A stretch of DNA of 20,544 nucleotides from an uncultured Collinsella sp. (GCA_900542085.1 UQMK01000034.1:1-20544), one strand, 5' to 3'; positions 6,797 to 14,941 are shown, counted from the first letter of the stretch. The notes: a model not told the origin generated them from the sequence alone. Made by a program: numbers and translations.

Positions 6797-7672
6797 ATGA
6801 CGGCTGCTGCGGCTGTGGAGCCCACGGAGCTTGAAGAACTCATGGAAGCGCAGGCCGAGGCCGCGCATGAGCGCGAGGTTGGGGATGCGACTCGCCCCAC
6901 GGCAGAGGATCTTGCCGCCTCGCCGACACGCATCGATGTCGAGGGCCTCGACCTGTTCTATGGCGACCACCATGCGCTCAAGGACGTGAATATCAAGATC
7001 CGCGACAAGCAGATCACCTCGTTCATCGGGCCTTCGGGCTGCGGAAAGTCCACGTTGCTGCGCTGCTTTAACCGCATGAACGACGGCATCAAGGATTGCC
7101 GCATCGAGGGCAAGATTGCGCTCGATGGTCAAGATATCCTGGGCGATTATGACATCTGCCGTTTGCGCCAGCGCGTGGGCATGGTGTTCCAGCGCCCCAA
7201 CCCGTTTCCCATGAGCATCTACGACAACATCGCGTATGGTCCGCGCGGCATGGGCGTGCGCGATCGTGCCGTTCTGGATGAGCTGGTCGAGGACTCTCTT
7301 CGTCGCGCTGCGCTATGGGATGAGGTCAAGGACAAACTCAAGGAGTCGGGGCTGGGTCTTTCGGGCGGGCAGCAGCAGCGTCTGTGCATCGCCCGCGCGC
7401 TTGCCGTGCAGCCCGATATTCTGCTGATGGACGAGCCCACGAGCGCTCTCGATCCCGTGTCGACGCTGGTGGTTGAGCAGCTGGCATGCGTGCTCAAAGA
7501 GACCTGCACGCTCGTGGTCGTTACGCACAATATGCAGCAGGCAGCGCGTATCTCCGACTCGGTCGCGTTTTTCTTGCTGGGTGAGTTGGTAGAGCACGCA
7601 CCCACCGCGCAGCTCTTCAAAAATCCGTCCGATCCGCGCACGGCGGATTATTTGACGGGGCGTTTTGGCTGA
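6797..7672 (+). CDS. pstB: Phosphate ABC transporter ATP-binding protein PstB
   Basis: This 291-residue ATPase powers high-affinity phosphate uptake through the PstSCAB complex at the inner face of the membrane. Motifs in order: Walker A GPSGCGKST (78-86), Q-loop with the PstB hallmark FQRPNPFPMSIYDNI (Gln132), signature LSGGQ (188-192), Walker B LLMDEP (Asp212, Glu213) and the H-loop His244. The C-terminus DYLTGRFG is also typical of PstB. An extra acidic, Ala-rich N-terminal segment of about 45 residues precedes the ABC domain. An ATG at 6782 is in frame, but GGAGG is correctly spaced for 6797. No pstS, pstC, pstA or phoU lies in the window, which is unusual. The PhoB/PhoR-like pair follows. 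Confidence 0.95.
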   Translation: MTAAAAVEPTELEELMEAQAEAAHEREVGDATRPTAEDLAASPTRIDVEGLDLFYGDHHALKDVNIKIRDKQITSFIGPSGCGKSTLLRCFNRMNDGIKDCRIEGKIALDGQDILGDYDICRLRQRVGMVFQRPNPFPMSIYDNIAYGPRGMGVRDRAVLDELVEDSLRRAALWDEVKDKLKESGLGLSGGQQQRLCIARALAVQPDILLMDEPTSALDPVSTLVVEQLACVLKETCTLVVVTHNMQQAARISDSVAFFLLGELVEHAPTAQLFKNPSDPRTADYLTGRFG

Positions 7673-7678
7673 CGCTGT

Positions 7679-7706
7679 CTTTTACAGGTGCTTTTAGGGT
7701 TAAGAT
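7679..7706 (+). promoter_or_regulatory. CTTTTA direct repeat and -10-like box before the PhoB-like gene
   Basis: CTTTTA occurs at 7679-7684 and 7691-7696, 12 bases apart, followed by TAAGAT at 7701-7706. Repeats overlapping the -35 region would fit autoregulation by a PhoB-type regulator, but the 12-base period is one more than usual. No terminator separates this gene from pstB, so read-through is likely. Confidence 0.25.
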
Positions 7707-7736
7707 GCGGTCATATCGGCCGCAAAGGGGTTCAAC

Positions 7737-8465
7737 ATGATCTATTACGTCGAGGACGATGACAACATCAGGGATTTGACGGTCTACGCGCTGCGCAAGC
7801 AGGGAATCGAGGCCGAGGGCTTTTCGTGCGATGGCGAGTTTAAGGCTGCCGTGGCGCGACGGGTGCCCGATGCCGTCCTGCTCGATATCATGCTGCCCGA
7901 CACCGATGGCTTGGCGATTATGCGTCGCCTGCGTGCCGATCGCCTGACGGCGACGGTGCCCATCATGATGCTTACCGCCAAGGACACCGAACTCGACAAG
8001 GTGATGGCGCTCGATGGCGGTGCCGACGATTACCTGACTAAGCCGTTTTCGCTCATGGAGCTTGCGAGCCGCTGCCGCGCACTGCTGCGTCGCGGCGGCA
8101 TGGTCAAGCAGGCGAGCGATGTGCTCAGCGTGGGCGACATCGTGCTTTCGCCCAGCCATCGCGAAGTGACCGTTGCCGGCGAGCCGCTCAAACTCACTTT
8201 GCGCGAGTTCGACCTGCTCGAGTACCTCATGCGCAAGCCCGGCGTGGTCTTTACCCGCGAGTCGTTGCTGCAGAGCGTGTGGGGCTGGGACTTCGACGGC
8301 GGTTCGCGCACCGTTGACGTGCACGTGCAGACGCTTCGCCAAAAACTGGGCGAGCATGCCAGCGCCATCGAGACCGTGCGCGGCGTGGGTTATCGCCTGG
8401 CCGAGCCTTCTGCCGGTGATGGTGCCGAAGGCGACGACACCGCGGCCACCGCATCGGAGGAGTAA
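7737..8465 (+). CDS. OmpR-family response regulator, PhoB/PhoP-like
   Basis: A 242-residue regulator. The receiver domain has the acidic cluster EDDD (6-9), phospho-accepting Asp50 in VLLDIMLPD and a conserved Lys in DDYLTKPF. The winged helix covers about 130-230 and ends RTVDVHVQTLRQKLGEHA then VRGVGYRL. It carries a short Thr/Ala/Asp-rich tail. AAAGGGG (7724-7730) precedes the ATG. Its stop is four bases from the following kinase gene, so the two are cotranscribed and presumably partners. Position after pstB suggests control of phosphate-starvation genes. That role is inferred from context, since sequence alone does not separate PhoB from other OmpR-type regulators. Confidence 0.93.
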   Translation: MIYYVEDDDNIRDLTVYALRKQGIEAEGFSCDGEFKAAVARRVPDAVLLDIMLPDTDGLAIMRRLRADRLTATVPIMMLTAKDTELDKVMALDGGADDYLTKPFSLMELASRCRALLRRGGMVKQASDVLSVGDIVLSPSHREVTVAGEPLKLTLREFDLLEYLMRKPGVVFTRESLLQSVWGWDFDGGSRTVDVHVQTLRQKLGEHASAIETVRGVGYRLAEPSAGDGAEGDDTAATASEE

Positions 8466-8468
8466 CCC

Positions 8469-9893
8469 GTGGTCTTCGCCCCCCAGGGAAAACATACGCT
8501 GTCGCACCGCGTTTTTGTGACGATCTTTGTCTGCGCCATGGCGGTTATCGTGGCGTTTACGGTGCTGGGTGCGTTCTTTGTGCAAAACACTTTGGCGGAT
8601 GCCACGAGTGCCAATCTGCCGCAGGAAACCGAGCTCATTGCTGCCGCCCTCGACGAGCAGCAGGAGCCCATTCCGTTCTTGCGAAGCCTCGATCGCGAGG
8701 ATCTTCGTATCACGCTGATCAATAAGGACGGATCTGTTGCCTACGACAACGAGGCGTCGCCTTCCACACTGCCCAACCATGGCGATCGCCCCGAGGTCAT
8801 CGAGGCCTTTGAGAGTGGTTCGGGTTCCGCGGAGCGCGCAAGCTCTACACTCGACGAGATTATGCTGTATCGCGCCGTCACCCTTGATAACGGCCAGGTC
8901 GTTCGCTTGGCGCAGGCCCAGCCTGGCGTTGCGGCGATTTTGCTGTCGATGCTGGCGCCGATGCTGCTTATCGCAGCAGCGGGTGCAGTACTCTCGTTTT
9001 TTATGGCGCGCCGTGAGTCCCGTGCCATCATCGCGCCGTTGCAAGAGGTGGATTTGGATCACCCACGCCGTAGCTATGAGCACGCCTATGCCGAGATGGT
9101 CCCCATGCTTGAGCGCATCGAGTCGCAGCGCCAGGAACTCAAGCGCCAAATGGCGGTGCTAGCGGACAACGACCGTATGCGCCGCGAGTTCACGGCGAAT
9201 ATCACCCATGAGCTCAAGACGCCACTTACGGCGATTTCGGGCTATGCCGAGCTCATCGCAAACGGCATGGTTGAGGGCGAGGATGACCTGCGCAACTTTG
9301 GCGGTCGCATCTATCGTGAGGCGGGCCGCTTGGCAGCGCTTGTCAACGATATCCTTACGCTGTCTAACTTGGACGAGGCCGAGCGTGCAACTGAGGGCGA
9401 GGCGGTGCCCATTGGGTCCACGGAGCCTATTGAGCTCTCGCGTGCCATCTACACGGTTGAGCAGCGTCTTGAACAGGTTGCCCGTCAGGCGAATGTGACG
9501 ATAAGTCATGAGACCAAGCCTGTGGTCATCGAAGGCGTGTCGCGCTTGGTCGACGAGCTCATCTATAATCTGGCAAGCAACGCCATCCGCTACAATCGGC
9601 CCGGCGGTACGGTTACGCTGCAGTGCGGCACCAACGACGAAGGCCATCCGTTCCTCGCTGTCGCCGACACGGGAATCGGTATCGCGCCTGAAGAACAGGG
9701 CAAGGTATTTGAGCGGTTCTATCGCGTGGACAAGAGTAGGTCCAAGGCACGCGGCGGAACCGGCCTGGGGCTTGCCATTGTCAAGCATGCGGCCCTGTAT
9801 CATCACGCCACGCTTGATCTGTCGAGCGAGTTGGGCGTGGGAACCACCATTACGGTGACGTTTCCCATACAGCAGGACGAGCCATTCGCATAG
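8469..9893 (+). CDS. Sensor histidine kinase, PhoR-like
   Basis: A 474-residue membrane kinase. Two transmembrane helices (about 15-38 and 154-180) enclose an external domain of about 115 residues. This is followed by a short linker with no clear PAS domain, then the H-box ITHELKTPLTAISGYAE with His247, the N-box NLASNAIRYN, the G1 box ADTGIGI and the G2 box GGTGLGLAIVKH. The order and H-box are typical of the PhoR/ResE group. The GTG start is supported by GGAGGAG (8456-8462) six bases upstream, inside the end of the regulator gene. It most likely phosphorylates that regulator. The signal is inferred from pstB proximity to be phosphate limitation. Confidence 0.93.
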   Translation: MVFAPQGKHTLSHRVFVTIFVCAMAVIVAFTVLGAFFVQNTLADATSANLPQETELIAAALDEQQEPIPFLRSLDREDLRITLINKDGSVAYDNEASPSTLPNHGDRPEVIEAFESGSGSAERASSTLDEIMLYRAVTLDNGQVVRLAQAQPGVAAILLSMLAPMLLIAAAGAVLSFFMARRESRAIIAPLQEVDLDHPRRSYEHAYAEMVPMLERIESQRQELKRQMAVLADNDRMRREFTANITHELKTPLTAISGYAELIANGMVEGEDDLRNFGGRIYREAGRLAALVNDILTLSNLDEAERATEGEAVPIGSTEPIELSRAIYTVEQRLEQVARQANVTISHETKPVVIEGVSRLVDELIYNLASNAIRYNRPGGTVTLQCGTNDEGHPFLAVADTGIGIAPEEQGKVFERFYRVDKSRSKARGGTGLGLAIVKHAALYHHATLDLSSELGVGTTITVTFPIQQDEPFA

Positions 9894-9918
9894 CGATACA
9901 ACACAGATATTGATGTAG

Positions 9919-9953
9919 ACGCCGCATTTGACTTTCGGGTGCGGCGTTGTTGT
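9919..9953 (+). terminator. Terminator of the pstB-regulator-kinase unit
   Basis: ACGCCGCA (9919-9926) pairs perfectly with TGCGGCGT (9940-9947), followed by the T-rich TGTTGT. The 13-base loop is larger than usual and the T-run is interrupted, so termination may be partial. Confidence 0.6.
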
Positions 9954-9978
9954 GCAATTTTACGATTGCTTCCGACAT

Positions 9979-10041
9979 TTTTACAGGAGAGCCTGTTTCT
10001 TATGTATAGAGTTTGGTCTCGGTAAAAAGATGCGATAACAT
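9979..10041 (+). promoter_or_regulatory. Upstream region of the Wzz-kinase-phosphatase operon
   Basis: TTTACA (9980-9985) is followed 17 bases later by TGTATA (10003-10008). A second weak candidate is TTGGTC (10013-10018) with TAACAT (10036-10041), also 17 bases apart. The palindrome ACAGG-AGAG-CCTGT overlaps the first -35 box and could be an operator. None of these is decisive. Confidence 0.35.
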
Positions 10042-10088
10042 ACGGACAGTTTTGTCAATCCGAACTGGGGAAATGAAAGGCAAGCTGC

Positions 10089-10745
10089 ATGACCCTTCTC
10101 GAACTGTTCCAGCTGCTGAAGAAGCACCTCAAGCTGGTCATCACCCTTCCGGTGGTCTGCGCGATCGCCATGGGCATCGTGTCCTTCGTTGCGATGGACA
10201 ACACCTATACCGCGACGACGAGCATGTACATTCTCGCCAAGACCGACGATAGCGGTCAGATGAGCTACAACGATCTCTCGGCGAGCCAGATGCTTTCCAA
10301 CGATATCGCCACGCTGCTGGATAGCGATAGCGTTAAGAGCGGCGCCGCCAAAGAACTGGGCCTCACCGATTTGGATGACTACAAGGTGTCTGTTTCCTCC
10401 GAGACCACCACGCGTGTCATTACGCTTTCGGTTACCGGCACCGATGCCAAGGAGACGGCTGAGGTCGCAAAGGCCATTGCCAGCTCGGTGAGTACGGTCG
10501 CTCAGAACGTCGGCGCTGCCCAGAGCATCAACGTTATCGACGAGGCTAAGACCCCCGAAGCCCCCAGCGGCCCCAAGCGCACGCTGTATATTGCCGTCGC
10601 GTTCCTCGCCGGTATCTTTATCGCAGTTGCCTATGTCGTTTTGGCAGACATGCTCAATACCCGCATCCGCGGTGCCGAAGAGGCAGAAGAGCTCCTGGGT
10701 ATTCCCGTTGTTGGCCGAATTCCGGCTATGAAAGGTGGTAAATAG
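10089..10745 (+). CDS. Wzz/CpsC-type polysaccharide chain-length protein (BY-kinase adaptor)
   Basis: A 218-residue membrane protein of the YveK/CpsC type. It has a Wzz-like N-terminus, transmembrane helix about 16-36, an external domain, a Pro-containing segment (TPEAPSGPK) and a second transmembrane helix about 166-187. It ends in a short cytoplasmic tail (EEAEELLGIPVVGRIP), which in this family activates the partner tyrosine kinase. Such proteins control polymer length or export of capsule, exopolysaccharide or wall-linked glycans. AAAGG lies eight bases before the ATG. The kinase gene starts two bases after its stop, so they are translated together. Confidence 0.9.
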   Translation: MTLLELFQLLKKHLKLVITLPVVCAIAMGIVSFVAMDNTYTATTSMYILAKTDDSGQMSYNDLSASQMLSNDIATLLDSDSVKSGAAKELGLTDLDDYKVSVSSETTTRVITLSVTGTDAKETAEVAKAIASSVSTVAQNVGAAQSINVIDEAKTPEAPSGPKRTLYIAVAFLAGIFIAVAYVVLADMLNTRIRGAEEAEELLGIPVVGRIPAMKGGK

Positions 10746-10747
10746 GC

Positions 10748-11485
10748 ATGGCTAAGGCAAAGAACACCGATAAGCTCGTTGTGCAGAATGCCGCCAAGAC
10801 CCTTCTGGCCAACATCCGCTTTGCGAGCGTGGACGACCCCATTCGCACCATCACCGTTACCTCCTCGATTCCCAACGAGGGCAAGTCTACGGTTTCCATT
10901 AATCTTGCTCAGGCAATCGCCACGAGCGGCAAGAGTGTCCTGCTGGTCGAGGCTGATATGCGTCGCAGGTCCCTTGCCGATATGCTCGGCGTCCGCTCCC
11001 GCGGCGGACTCTATGCAGTCCTGTCCGAGCAGGTTTCTATCGACCAGGCGATTGTCGAGACAGGTCAGAAGAATTTCTACTTCCTCGATGCCGAGCCGCA
11101 CATTCCCAATCCTGCCGACATCATCGTCTCCCATCGCTTTGCCAAGCTGGTCAAGGCACTGTCTGCTAAGTTCCAGTACGTCATCTTCGATGCTCCTCCG
11201 GTCGGCACCTTCATCGATGCTGCCGAGATTGCCAGCCTGACCGACGGCGCGCTGTTCGTGGTGCGCGAGGACTTTACCAAGCGCGAAGAGGCGCTCAACG
11301 CTATCGCCCAGCTTAAGAAGTCCGAGAAGGTCAAGCTCATCGGTACCGTCATGAATTACTGTGAGACCGAGACCAGCGAGTACTATTATTCTTACTACAC
11401 CAAGGACGGTAAGAAGGTTAAGAAGGGCTCCGACGATCAGGGCACTTCCAAAAAGGGCATCTTCACCAACCGGGCAAACGTTTAG
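10748..11485 (+). CDS. CpsD-type tyrosine-protein kinase (BY-kinase)
   Basis: A 245-residue cytoplasmic BY-kinase, which autophosphorylates C-terminal tyrosines and works with the membrane protein encoded just upstream. Walker A is SIPNEGKST (40-48, Lys46), Walker A' is VLLVEADMRRR (about 64-74) and Walker B is YVIFDAPP (Asp148). The tyrosine cluster EYYYSYY (211-217) is the expected autophosphorylation site. A Lys-rich tail follows. In Walker A' the usual DADLR is EADMR, a mild variant. In related systems the kinase controls assembly of exported polysaccharide; the substrate here is unknown because no sugar genes are attached. Confidence 0.93.
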   Translation: MAKAKNTDKLVVQNAAKTLLANIRFASVDDPIRTITVTSSIPNEGKSTVSINLAQAIATSGKSVLLVEADMRRRSLADMLGVRSRGGLYAVLSEQVSIDQAIVETGQKNFYFLDAEPHIPNPADIIVSHRFAKLVKALSAKFQYVIFDAPPVGTFIDAAEIASLTDGALFVVREDFTKREEALNAIAQLKKSEKVKLIGTVMNYCETETSEYYYSYYTKDGKKVKKGSDDQGTSKKGIFTNRANV

Positions 11486-11502
11486 TTGATTAAGGCTGAC
11501 CT

Positions 11503-12153
11503 ATGCGTGACATTCATTGCCATATCTTGCCGGGTGTAGACGACGGCGCCGCCGATCTCGAAGAGAGCTTGGCGATGCTCGAGGCTGCCAAGCGGGCCGG
11601 TGTAACCAGAATCGTTTGCACTCCTCACTGCCGTGATCCCTATTTTGATTACGACAAGATGTGGGATGCCTTTGAGCTGCTGCGCGATAACGCTGACGGT
11701 TTTCCGCTCCAGATGGGCTTCGAGGTCAACCATCGAAAGCTCGTTGAGCTTGGTATCGATGCCGCGGATCACTTGCATTTCGATGGGACCAACGAGTTTC
11801 TGCTCGAGCTTTCGACGCATGCCGATGCGTATGCGTTTAGAGAGTACGAGAACACGATTTACGATTTGCAGTGCCGTGGCTATCAGGTGATCATCGCTCA
11901 TCCTGAGCGCTATCGTGCGGTTCAAAAGGATGTAAGCGTGGCGGAGCGCCTGGTCGATATGGGCTGCAAGCTGCAGGCTTCGGCGGACTTTATTGCCGGC
12001 GGTCGCTTTGGTCGCGAGAAAAAGCCGGCACAGCGCCTGTTCGATCAGAACCTGTACAGCTTCATCGCGAGCGATGCCCATAACGTGGGTCATTACGACT
12101 GTCTGGCGAAGGCTCGCGCGAAGTTTAGCGTGCGCGGAGCTCATTTTCGCTAA
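11503..12153 (+). CDS. CpsB/YwqE-type PHP-family tyrosine-protein phosphatase
   Basis: A 216-residue metal-dependent phosphatase of the PHP fold, expected to dephosphorylate the neighbouring BY-kinase. Metal-binding residues are visible in order: HCH (His5, His7), DD (13-14), TPH (His42), GFEVNH (Glu74, His77), IAHPERY (His133, Glu135, Arg136) and SDAHN (Asp191, His193). The length is somewhat shorter than typical CpsB proteins (about 240). AAGG lies seven bases before the ATG, 17 bases after the kinase stop, so it belongs to the same operon. Confidence 0.93.
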   Translation: MRDIHCHILPGVDDGAADLEESLAMLEAAKRAGVTRIVCTPHCRDPYFDYDKMWDAFELLRDNADGFPLQMGFEVNHRKLVELGIDAADHLHFDGTNEFLLELSTHADAYAFREYENTIYDLQCRGYQVIIAHPERYRAVQKDVSVAERLVDMGCKLQASADFIAGGRFGREKKPAQRLFDQNLYSFIASDAHNVGHYDCLAKARAKFSVRGAHFR

Positions 12154-12192
12154 AATCTGTCCCTAACGTTCGCGTTGAATGAAAGGGCAGCT

Positions 12193-12693
12193 ATGGATAT
12201 CCAACTTAAGACGGGATGCTTTGATGACGCGGCGTTGGTGCGCCGCGTCGTTTTTATGGACGAGCAGGGCTACGAGAATGAGTTTGACGCTATCGACGAG
12301 GATCCGAACTGCATCCATGTGACGCTCTATGTAGACGGTGAGCTTGCCGGTTGCTCGCGCGTGTTTCCCGAAGAACTCGAGCGCGCAGCTGACGCAGAGG
12401 CTCCGGTGTCGCCGGCGTGCGACTTGGACGAAGGCGTCGCGGCGGGGGAGACCTACATTATGGGGCGCGTGGCCGTGCTGCCGAGCATGCGCCGTCGCGG
12501 TTTGGCGAGCAAGATTGTCGAGGCCAGTGATACGTGCGCGCGTGATGCCGGCGCCAAGCTCATTAAGCTGCACGCGCAGGAATACGTGCTGCCGCTCTAT
12601 GCCAAGGCGGGTTACACGCAGATTGCCCCGGTGGACTACGAAGACGAGGGCCAGCCCCATGTTTGGATGGCCAAGCGCGTAGATGGCAGATAG
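12193..12693 (+). CDS. GNAT-family N-acetyltransferase, ElaA-like
   Basis: A 166-residue acetyltransferase. The acetyl-CoA binding motif is GRVAVLPSMRRRGLASKIVE (91-110). The C-terminal half has the ElaA-like pattern of QEYVLPLYAKAGY and an EDEGQPHVWM ending. The N-terminal region contains RVVFMDEQGYENEFD, also typical of small GNATs of this kind. The substrate cannot be read from sequence. The open frame extends to a TTG at 12175, but AAAGGG (12184-12187 region) is correctly spaced for the ATG at 12193. It follows the phosphatase gene by 39 bases and may be cotranscribed. Confidence 0.88.
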   Translation: MDIQLKTGCFDDAALVRRVVFMDEQGYENEFDAIDEDPNCIHVTLYVDGELAGCSRVFPEELERAADAEAPVSPACDLDEGVAAGETYIMGRVAVLPSMRRRGLASKIVEASDTCARDAGAKLIKLHAQEYVLPLYAKAGYTQIAPVDYEDEGQPHVWMAKRVDGR

Positions 12694-12731
12694 GGACGTT
12701 CCTTTCCTGCCGGCAGTCGGGGACACTCCTT
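12693..12731. repeat. Degenerate GGGAC-type intergenic repeat
   Basis: The direct repeat GGGACNNTCCTT at 12693-12704 and 12720-12731 flanks the palindrome CTGCCGGCAG (12707-12716). TCGGGGAC and GGGACGTTC also occur in the larger palindrome at 15148-15201, so the two appear related. It touches the stop codon of the acetyltransferase gene. Confidence 0.4.
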
Positions 12732-12757
12732 GGCAATTGGCGCATCAGAGCGTTTGG

Positions 12758-12811
12758 ACATACAGTTTTTCGATTCCGTATGTATATATGCGCGCTAATG
12801 GGTTATAAAAT
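12758..12811 (+). promoter_or_regulatory. Probable htpG promoter region with inverted repeat
   Basis: ACATAC (12758-12763) and GTATGT (12778-12783) form a perfect inverted repeat 14 bases apart. The -10-like TATAAA/TAAAAT lies at 12804-12811. No strong -35 box is seen. No CIRCE element (HrcA) or HAIR element (HspR) is present. Transcription would begin near 12817, leaving a leader of about 80 bases before htpG. Confidence 0.4.
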
Positions 12812-12840
12812 CTAAGTCTGGACATAGCAGGTCTGCGATG

Positions 12841-12865
12841 CGGCTCGGGCAACCGGGCCGTTTTT
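12841..12865 (+). terminator. Terminator-like hairpin in the htpG leader
   Basis: CGGCTCGG (12841-12848) pairs with CCGGGCCG (12853-12860) around a GCAA tetraloop, with one G-U pair, followed by five T. It lies 31 bases before htpG. It could end the upstream transcript, or act as an attenuator if htpG is transcribed from the box near 12804. Confidence 0.7.
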
Positions 12866-12895
12866 GCGGACGGGGGTAGCGCGAAAGGACTGCAC

Positions 12896-14920
12896 ATGCG
12901 TCAATTTAAGACCGAGAGCAAAAAACTGCTCGACCTCATGATCAACTCCATCTACACCAATAAGGAAATCTTCCTGCGCGAGCTTATCTCCAACGCGAGC
13001 GACGCCGTCGACAAGCTCAACTTTAAGAGCCTGCAGGACCCGAGTGTCAAGCTCGACCAGGGCGACCTGGCTATTCGCGTCTCTTTTGATAAAGACGCCC
13101 GCACCATTACCATCTCGGATAACGGCATTGGCATGACCGCCGAGGAGCTCGAGCGCAATCTGGGCACCATCGCCCATTCCGGCTCCGAGGAGTTTAAGAC
13201 TGAGAACGCCGAGCAGCAGGGCTCCGATGTCGACATCATCGGCCAGTTTGGCGTGGGCTTCTACTCTGCCTTTATGGTTGCCAGCCACGTAAAGGTTGTC
13301 AGCCGCGCCTATGGCGAGGACACCGCTCACGTGTGGGAGTCTGATGGTCTTGAGGGTTACACCATCGAAGACGGCGAGCGCGCCGAGCACGGCACCGATG
13401 TCATCCTGACGCTGCGCGAGAACGAGAAGCTCGACGCCGATGGCGAGGCCGAGACCTACGATCGCTTCCTGACCGAGTGGGGCCTCAAGAGCCTGATTCA
13501 GCAGTACAGCAACTATGTGCGCTACCCGATTCAGATGATGGTGAGCAAGAGCCGCCAGAAACCCAAGCCCGAGGACGCCGGCGACGACTACAAGCCCGAG
13601 TACGAGGACTACCAGGAGCTCGAGACCATCAACTCCATGACGCCGATCTGGAAAAAGCGCAGCTCCGACGTTGAGCAGAAGGATTACAACGAGTTCTACA
13701 AGTCCACGTTCCACGACTTTGACGATCCCGCGCGCACTATCAGCTTCCATGCCGAGGGTACGCTTGAGTACGATGCGCTGCTGTTTGTGCCGGGTCGCGC
13801 CCCGTTCGATCTGTACAGCAAGGACTACGAGAAGGGCCTGGCGCTCTACAGTTCCAACGTGCTGATTATGGAGAAGTGCGACGACCTGCTGCCCGACTAC
13901 TACAACTTTGTGCGCGGTGTCGTGGACTCTGCCGACGTGACGCTCAACATCTCGCGTGAGACGCTGCAACAGAACCGTCAGCTCAAGGCCATTGCCAAGC
14001 GTGTCGAGAAGAAGATCACTGCCGATCTTGAGGACATGCGCGACAACGACCGCGAGGCATACGAGAAGTTCTTTGAGAACTTTGGTCGCGGTCTGAAGTA
14101 CGGCATCTACTCGAGCTACGGCATGAAGGCCGACGAGCTCGCCGACCTGCTGCTGTTCTGGTCTGCCAAGGAGCAGAAGATGATCACCCTGGCCGAGTAT
14201 GCCAAGGGCATGCCCGAGGATCAGAAGGCCATCTACTACGCCGCCGGCGACTCGCGTGAGCGCTTGGCCAAGATGCCCGTGGTAAAGGGCGTGCTCGAGC
14301 GCGGCTATGACGTGCTGTTGCTGACGCAGGATGTGGATGAGTTCACGTTCCAGGCTATGCGTGAGTACGTGGCCGCCGATATGCCCAAGATCTACGAGGA
14401 CGACGCCGCCCGCGAGGCTGCCGAGAAGGCCGTTGCCGACGGTGCCGAGCCCGAGGTCGAGGATCGTCACCTGGAGCTCAAGAACGTTGCGACTGGCGAT
14501 CTTGATCTGGCGACCGAGGACGAGAAGAAGGAGGCCGAGGACGCCACCAAGGAAAACGAGGACCTCTTTAGCGCTATGAAGGAGGCGCTCGGTGACAAGG
14601 TCGAGAAAGTTGCCGTCTCCGCGCGCCTGACCGATGCCCCCGCTTGCATCACCACCGAGGGTCCGCTTTCGCTCGAGATGGAGAAGGTGCTCCAGAAGGG
14701 GCCCGAGGGCGCGCCCGACGGCATGCCCAAGAGCCAGCGCGTGCTCGAGCTCAACGCCAAGCACCCGGTCTTTGACAAGCTTGTCGCTGCCCAGAAGGCA
14801 GGTGACGCCGACAAGATCAAGCAGTACTCCGGCCTGCTCTACGATCAGGCCCTGCTGGTCGAGGGTATCCTCCCCGAGGACCCCGTTGCCTTCGCGGCGG
14901 CTGTTTGCAACTTGATGTAG
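12896..14920 (+). CDS. htpG: Molecular chaperone HtpG (bacterial Hsp90)
   Basis: A 674-residue ATP-dependent cytoplasmic chaperone. The N-terminal GHKL ATPase domain shows LRELISNASDAVDKL (Asn33, Asp36), SDNGIGM (Asp75 binds adenine) and GQFGVGFYSAF (116-126). The middle domain includes YNEFYKSTFHDFDDPA and the SRETLQQNRQLKAI segment with the catalytic-loop arginine region. The C-terminal dimerisation domain follows an acidic, Glu/Lys-rich stretch at about 495-560. It is longer than E. coli HtpG (about 624) mostly through this acidic part. AAAGGA precedes the ATG with good spacing. It is a single-gene unit. Confidence 0.97.
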   Translation: MRQFKTESKKLLDLMINSIYTNKEIFLRELISNASDAVDKLNFKSLQDPSVKLDQGDLAIRVSFDKDARTITISDNGIGMTAEELERNLGTIAHSGSEEFKTENAEQQGSDVDIIGQFGVGFYSAFMVASHVKVVSRAYGEDTAHVWESDGLEGYTIEDGERAEHGTDVILTLRENEKLDADGEAETYDRFLTEWGLKSLIQQYSNYVRYPIQMMVSKSRQKPKPEDAGDDYKPEYEDYQELETINSMTPIWKKRSSDVEQKDYNEFYKSTFHDFDDPARTISFHAEGTLEYDALLFVPGRAPFDLYSKDYEKGLALYSSNVLIMEKCDDLLPDYYNFVRGVVDSADVTLNISRETLQQNRQLKAIAKRVEKKITADLEDMRDNDREAYEKFFENFGRGLKYGIYSSYGMKADELADLLLFWSAKEQKMITLAEYAKGMPEDQKAIYYAAGDSRERLAKMPVVKGVLERGYDVLLLTQDVDEFTFQAMREYVAADMPKIYEDDAAREAAEKAVADGAEPEVEDRHLELKNVATGDLDLATEDEKKEAEDATKENEDLFSAMKEALGDKVEKVAVSARLTDAPACITTEGPLSLEMEKVLQKGPEGAPDGMPKSQRVLELNAKHPVFDKLVAAQKAGDADKIKQYSGLLYDQALLVEGILPEDPVAFAAAVCNLM

Positions 14921-14941
14921 TTAAGTAGTTACGCCTTTGGG

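Noticed and set aside
7617..9149. A 510-codon minus-strand frame opposite pstB and the PhoBR-like genes
   Set aside because: It overlaps three well-supported genes and shows no domain or ribosome binding site.
12694..12895. CIRCE or HAIR heat-shock operator before htpG
   Set aside because: Neither TTAGCACTC/GAGTGCTAA nor CTTGAGT/ACTCAAG is present.
12812..14764. A 650-codon minus-strand frame opposite htpG
   Set aside because: It shadows a certain chaperone gene; its product is a Leu/Val/His-rich composition artefact.
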